64,000 nt of DNA from Bagarius yarrelli. Taxonomy: Eukaryota; Chordata; Actinopteri; Siluriformes; Sisoridae. This document shows, one piece after another, positions 57,801 through 64,000 of the stretch. The notes beneath the pieces are model-generated. The model did no database searches. It was given only the letters and a program-made list of their open reading frames with translations, and was not told the DNA's origin. The position numbers were made by a program, and so were the translations under genes. The number at the start of each line of letters is the position of its first letter. Position 1 is the stretch's first letter. The DNA is taken from contig VCAZ01000021.1 of NCBI GenBank assembly GCA_005784505.1, positions 3,785,308 through 3,849,307 on the forward strand, in the 5' to 3' direction.

Positions 57801-60800
57801 TAAATCACGTCTCGTTTCATCCGCCGCGCTTCATAAGAGGTTTCGGCAGAGGAAATTATAAACACAACAACAGCACGTAAATGCATCAGCCACAGCTACC
57901 CAAGCGCTTGGAACAGAGAGCTAATTGAGTAACACTGCTGCCTCGATGAACTGGCGTTAGGTTACACCGTAAACCAAACCTGTACATCGGCGGACAAAAG
58001 TTGCTCAGCGAAGTAAACAGATACTATCAGATCGAAATACATAATACAACATACCAAGATACCATCAAAAACAAGGTGTACATAGTCCATGACTTAATAT
58101 AATTAATAGCATTTCTTTCTGAACTTTTGGAAGCCTTTATATACATCTACTATTGTACGCTAGCACGACAGAAAGAGATAATAGTTGTGCTACTGTTGTG
58201 TAGCTAATTAACCGATTTCAATCAAAGTAACACATCCTCTGCAGACATTTTTGCAGAATAAAGACATCAAAATGTACAGTAGGTTTCAGGTCTCAGCAAC
58301 TGAGCAAGGCCCATCGATAATAGATTTTTGTGCTGTGTGGGCAGTACATGCAGAATGCCAGAGCTCAGGAAAGACAAACGCAGAAATACTCTGAGCAGAG
58401 AACAAGACCAGGCAGCCTGCAAAGGGACATGATGTGAACTTTATGAGGAACTTGAAGATGTGAAATTCATAACTAGGTCTGCTGTTGAGCTGCTGTTGCA
58501 AAGACCCTTAGCGGTAAAGAAAAAAATGTTCCATGTCACTGTGGGCTTTCTATGCAAAAAAACAACAACAAACCAACAGCTAAAAGATTAGCTTTAGCTG
58601 CTCTTTAATACACTGCTCCTTGATAAAACATATTTTATCTAAAGTCCTGTGTCTTTTTACTGACCAAGGTGGTTTTAAAAAGAAATGGGACTAATTCTAT
58701 CTTTATAAGGCAGACGTTGTCACTGACAGCCACAAAGCGAGATAACAGTCCGCTAATACAACTTACACAACCGTCCCGACTGCCTGAGAAGGCCGGATTA
58801 ATGACAAACCAGCCAAACTTGATAGAACATTTCGGTAAGTAAACAATTTGCTATCACCTCATTTAACCTTGGCAGCTGCAGTTTTGTAGAAGACGTTTGC
58901 AGTGTTAACCCTTAATGCTCATGAGACGCTGTGTATAGGCAGCAGGCTTTTGACGTAGACTGGCACCAATGGGTTAAACAGTACATAATGCACTTGCACA
59001 TTTATTAACGTTGTTTAAATGTAAAGAAAGAAAGTTAAACAACTTAGCAAGTTTAAAGTACAGTACCAGATGCGGTTACTTTGAACTATGCAAACATACA
59101 AACCCAATTTCACCTTTTTAAAAAAAAAAGAATGGCTATACAACAAAACTCACACAAACATATGTCCGTGTGTATTTTTAGGCTTGTGATTTTGGATCTG
59201 GGACGTTCCGCCTGCTTCTCCCACTGTTGAAATGTGGAATGATTATCATGCACACAGTATGAAGCATTGTGAGTCCATGCACGTAGTGCACTGTGCCGGA
59301 CACCAAGCTAAATTTAGCCTCATTGCTACCCCTGTGCTTGGCCTCCAACTGTCCCTCTGTGAGCTTTTCTTTTGTTCTCTGATTCTGCATAGCTAACCTG
59401 AAACAAGCAATTGCTTCAAACTGTGTTTTTCCTTGAGCACCTCTGCATCATCAAATTTTTATAAGAAACAAATGCCGCACTTACAATGGGTCTCTAAATT
59501 TAAAACCTGTTCCAATGGCCAGGCCGAGTTGTTGTGGCTTTCCGCCTTTACTTTACTGTTGATTCTCATCACAATTGGGTGCGGTTAGCAGGTTAGCTTA
59601 CAATAGAAACCTGATCTAGAGGCTATCAATTAAGCTTTGAGCTGAGAAACCGCACACGTAATGGAGAAGATGAAAGTCTGCCTGCGATGCTTAGTTTACG
59701 TTCTGTCTTAGTGGTTTCTGCCGTGTGGGAAGGGGATAAGCATCAGCAACCCTATTATCTCTGCTGTGAAAGATGTAAATGTTTGTGTAATAAGTCCTTA
59801 AAGTCCTAAGCTAGAAAGAAAAGTGGGACAGTAGTGGGAATCTTACACTTCATTATAGAGTATGTCCATAGCCTGTAAAAAACAAGACAGTCTTCCTATA
59901 CCTACTAGACTGTAAAGCAGGGCAAAGGAAACTATAATTTGTTACAAAGATCTATTTTAATTTCCCTTTAAGCCTGCTGTCAGTTACTGCAGGCAAAACC
60001 GAAGGGTTAGAACCGTCACTACTGTCCCTTTTTTAGACTAGAGTTGTCAAGCTCTAGCCAAAGTTTTAATATGTTGTCCAATCCAAATTGATTTAGCATC
60101 GCAGAGGACAAGCAATGCTGGCCCTGGTATTATCGTGAGCCACTTTCATGAAAGGCTGAATGAATGAGTGCTCTGTTCGGCTGAACAAATGACAGACATC
60201 TAGTGAAGTCTTCTTCAAACATCTCCTACTCTACCCAAGTTGTCTCTCAGGCACTGGCACCTATTTTAAATGAGACCATGTTGAACAACTAAAAAAAATC
60301 ACTGCTGGAAACAGTTAGTGTGGCATTTTAATTTGTGGAACACATTCTTAAATTTCACTTACATTAAATATAAACACCAGGAGCCCCCAAAGAGGGTGGA
60401 TATGATATCACTGTTTTACTGAACTCCCAATACGTCTAATTAATGCCAGCATAAACATGCCAAATCTCAACACAGTGTTTACTCTTTTACATTTAACTGG
60501 ACAATGTCATGTATTATTTTGTTGCATGGGCCAGACATGTCCCCGCATTTTCAACTATTCATACTGTAATAAGCAGCGGAATGGATACAGCCAGTAATCA
60601 TAACCCTGCCTCGGGCTCTATGTAATGCTATAAGCTGAACTAATGTGTTCAATACACACTGTTCTGCGTGCCTAATCACTCTTACTGTACTGTATCAGAT
60701 AGAACAGAAAGCTCGGGTAAAAAAGTATTTCTACTTTTGTAAGCCACACATTTACCATATTATACTTCATTATCCTGCTCTAAACACACAGACAGGCACT

Positions 60801-63220
60801 GGATTCGTTTGACAGGTCTTACTTAAATTAATTAGTTGCAGATATCAAAATGAATAACCATCATGAAAACATTTAAGAAAGGAGACAAAAAGAAACAAAA
60901 TAGAGAATAGAGTCAGATGTTTATTATGAATAGAATAGACAAGATGTTTATTATGTTTGATTTTAATTAATTAGATTGAATTAAAATTCTTTTTAAGATA
61001 TAGACAGGCTAAAACTAAATGTAGATAAAATCATGTCTAATGTTATTATACAATAAATGATGTATCAACCTATAAAATCCTACAGCCTATCAGAGTCCAT
61101 ACGCAGGTTGAGGAACAACTTGTGAAGCCTAACTTACCTAATTGTAGCACTAATAAGCCGATAGCAATTTATACCTAAGCATACTGATTCACAAACTTTT
61201 ATCAAATATAATTTAAACTAATGTTGTTGTGTGCACCTTTACCCAGCAACAATTAATATTAATGTTACCCCACACGGGGGTTTGATTACAAAAATGTATT
61301 TGTTTTAATTTATGTGCCAGCAAGTTGTCTCTTTTTTTTTTTTACACAACATTGATTAATAGCAGTAAGTGTCTACAGATGATGTTGACTGGCACTGCTG
61401 ATCATTAATTATTAGTCAACCTTTAATGTAAGACAGCTGATATCTACTTTACTGCCTCGATATGGCTGCAAATCTTATTTTCTCACAATTTTGCAAAACT
61501 TAGATGGAGTAAGAACATGGGGAAGCTGAGACCCCTTTAGAAGCATGTAAAGAACAAAAACAGGGCTATGTTTAATAATAGTGAACCCACAAAGCTGCTG
61601 TCTGAGGTAATTCTAGTATCTGATTTATATTTATTTTAAATTACATCATAATTTAAAAATTACCCTACCTTTAGCTGGTTGAAGAACACAAATGTCACCA
61701 TCAATGTGTTTGTACCAAAGAACAATGTGTTTGTATGTCACAAGAATTTTCAATAAAACGCTAATATGTTTTAGCCTTCAAAACATGCTGATTTTATTAT
61801 TAAGCAAACAACTAATTGAAGAAAAAAATAAATAGCCGGGTCCAAGTGCAAGGTCTCAGAGATTTCAGAATTTCTATAACACACTTATGTTCTTTCAATA
61901 TAATATCGAGTTCCAAGTTATTCATAACTGAAACACGTTTTTTTTTTCTTTCTACACACACTGTTATATCACCTATAACAGAACATGTCCTTGCCTCCTG
62001 GAACCATATTCAGGTTTGCCTTTGTTTGGTTTAGCCCTTATCAGGAGCTGCTAGGCTAATCTCCCCTCACAAAGCCCTCCATTTTGTGTTCCTTGCTGCA
62101 GATAGTGTTACATGGAGCACAGGGCCAGAGGGCTGTCAAAAAAGCCGGTGATGATTAGCACATTTCCTTTCTCTTCTACGTGCAGATCTACCAACCGACA
62201 GTTCGATGATGAGGCTTGATGATGTCATAAAATTTGTCAAATGAGCAACCCGTTGACTTGGTGACTGCATAAATGTTAGCATGTGAAATGAATTCCAGAT
62301 CACGCATATACAGACTGTTTGGTAATTATTACCCATGCTTAGACTCACATTTAAGGCTGTCGTTGCTGCTTTTATACCTGAACTTTTTAAGACACTCATT
62401 ATGATAATGATCATAATTACTTTTTGGATCTTTATCCTAAAATGTTCTTACTAATGCATGTTATTGGCTTTGCCAGTGAGGGGTGATGGGACATTGTTAA
62501 AAGGCCCGGGAGTATTTCCACAAAAAGTGCTGAGGAATTATGATCTGCTGAATGTCGTTAAGCACTTTCGATAATGAACAGTTTAAGGATTTGGAGATCC
62601 CCTAAAGAAAAAAAAGGTAGTGAGGAAGGACACTTGTTTGTCTGGGCATATGTGTGTGTGCTGATGTGGAAATGGGTTCCGCTCTGGCAGGCCTCTTCAC
62701 AGACAATATTTAGAGGTCTCCAGTGGCCCACGTGGATCTCTCACACACACACACAGACACACTCTTCCTGGACAGAGGGATATAAACGTTGTAGGGGCCA
62801 AACTGAGGGGGCCCTGCCCACCACACGTGTCCTCATTGTTCTTCTTAGGAAAAAAAGAGGGAAAAATGAGGGAGGGAGAATTTTTTTTTTCATTTGCAGG
62901 AAAGGGAGGGGCTGAGCAGAGCGGCATGTTTCTCATGTTCTGAGCAGGAGTGAGCAAGCGAGTGAGTGAGTTTGGGAAAGAGAGAAAGAGGGCTAACAGG
63001 ATTCTTTCCTCCAACTCGAGCGATATACTCAATGTTTACACAGGTGTTTTACGAGCTCGGCCGATTGGGCCGCGTGTTCCGCAACATCGCACTATAAATA
63101 CTCCATCAGACAGACACGTTCTGTACTGACACAGCTGCGGAGCCAAACCGCACAATGCACAAACCTTACAAGTTAATGCACCCTATTATTTTGAAAGATT
63201 GACCTTTCAATAAAAAAAGA

Positions 63221-63254
63221 AACACACACACACACACACACACATACACACACA
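63221..63254. repeat. (CA)n microsatellite
   Basis: About 16 CA units with one TA interruption, in intron 2. Confidence 0.9.
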
Positions 63255-64000
63255 AATCACTGTTGCTTTCCAGGAAATAATTCTGTAGTTCCTGTGTAAA
63301 TCTATGTGATAACATTTAACAACTTCTTATCTTCATTACTGGGGCCATAAATGGAAACATGCTCACAGGATAAATATAATAATGCAGGACAGTTGGTGTC
63401 GTTTAGCTTGTCCTTACAGCGTTTACGAAAAAACACAGACCATTTCAAAGTTTTAAACGAACCACGTACAATAAATCGCACCTTACTTTTTACCCGCCAG
63501 GCCTTTGAATGACTTCCTATCAGCATATCTTTAGCATAGTTTTATCCGAGATCAAATCTTCAGTGTGCAATTTTACTATCTAATGAGATACATTATTCTG
63601 ATGGCATGAGGAAGAAATATTAGGACCTTAAAGTGAAGCAAACTATTTTGGTGGTCATACTAATTAAGAAAATCTTTCAGATTGCAGGCCATACAGAAGT
63701 CTCATCTTATAACTTGGAGAAAGTGTGAAATAAGTAGTCCCATTAAAAAAAAAAAAAAACAGAATTACACCAAATTACACCAAAACTAAACACAGGTGCA
63801 GAGGCATTGCCTAAGCATATGCATTTCAAATATTCAGATGAAAAATTCTTCCACAGCTCACAAAGTGAAAGTGTCTTTAAGTGCCAAACTTTCCACAATT
63901 TAAAGGGAAGGCAAGCTTTCGGCTGGGCTGCATGACTTGGATGTAGCAGAGACGGAGGTGAGGTGTAGGTCTGGCAGAGATCACTCACAAAGCTCTCGCC

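Larger units (their letters stand above)
45872..64000 (-). other. nfib long intron 2, partial (more than 18 kb)
   Basis: No coding exon was recognised from the exon 3 acceptor to the right edge. I looked for the NFI DNA-binding domain exon (motifs such as FHPFIEALLPH, RKRKYFKKHEKRM and CCVLSNPDQKGK) and did not find it. The intron holds few transposons: SINE pieces at 48285-48340 and 54035-54120, microsatellites near 48918-48950, 52530-52550 and 63221-63254. It also has several GC-balanced unique stretches (47225-47480, 51480-52390, 54640-55060, 57040-57800, 62100-62330). That low transposon load suits a developmental gene under regulatory constraint. Confidence 0.8.

Noticed and set aside
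45872..64000. Search for the NFI DNA-binding domain exon
   Set aside because: No minus-strand frame contains the conserved motifs. The exon of about 530 nt must lie beyond the right edge.

Overview
The window is vertebrate nuclear DNA, almost certainly from a teleost fish. It has small exons in large introns, GT-AG splice sites, many CA/GA/TA microsatellites, tRNA-derived SINEs with the tail common in fish, L2-type LINE fragments and Tc1/mariner-like relics. The abundance of one tRNA-derived SINE family makes a catfish or other otophysan fish plausible, but that is inference. There are no bacterial genes, operons, CRISPR arrays, rRNA genes or functional tRNA genes.

One protein-coding gene is recognisable. 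It is the 3' two thirds of nfib (nuclear factor I/B), read on the minus strand from right to left. I placed ten coding exons to the base by translation, phase matching and splice sites. In transcript order they are 45818-45871, 42945-43013, 40306-40423, 40046-40158, 33047-33181, 31511-31695, 28766-28901, 28570-28652, an alternative 80-nt exon at 21285-21364, and a terminal exon whose coding part starts at 15800. They encode the post-DNA-binding linker and the proline/serine-rich transactivation domain. The exons for the DNA-binding/dimerisation domain are not in the window. The intron before 45871 runs past the right edge (more than 18 kb).

Layout: 1-9190 is repeat-rich downstream intergenic DNA, including a LINE with a SINE inside it. 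About 9190-15670 is a long 3' UTR ending at a good poly(A) signal. 15801-45817 is the intron-exon body, rich in microsatellites and minisatellites. 45872-64000 is part of one long intron with several unique, GC-balanced stretches that could be conserved enhancers.

The most interesting signal is at the 3' end of the gene. The terminal exon is read in two frames, depending on whether the 80-nt exon is included. In this species the usual stop after the SWYLG C-terminus is missing (GAG where human NFIB appears to have TAG), so the main isoform should gain a 27-residue tail overlapping the second frame. Next is a 147-nt intron (40159-40305) that begins with (AC)n and ends with (GU)n and can fold to bring its splice sites together. 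Microsatellites also lie against several other nfib splice sites. I found no evidence for a wholly new biological system.
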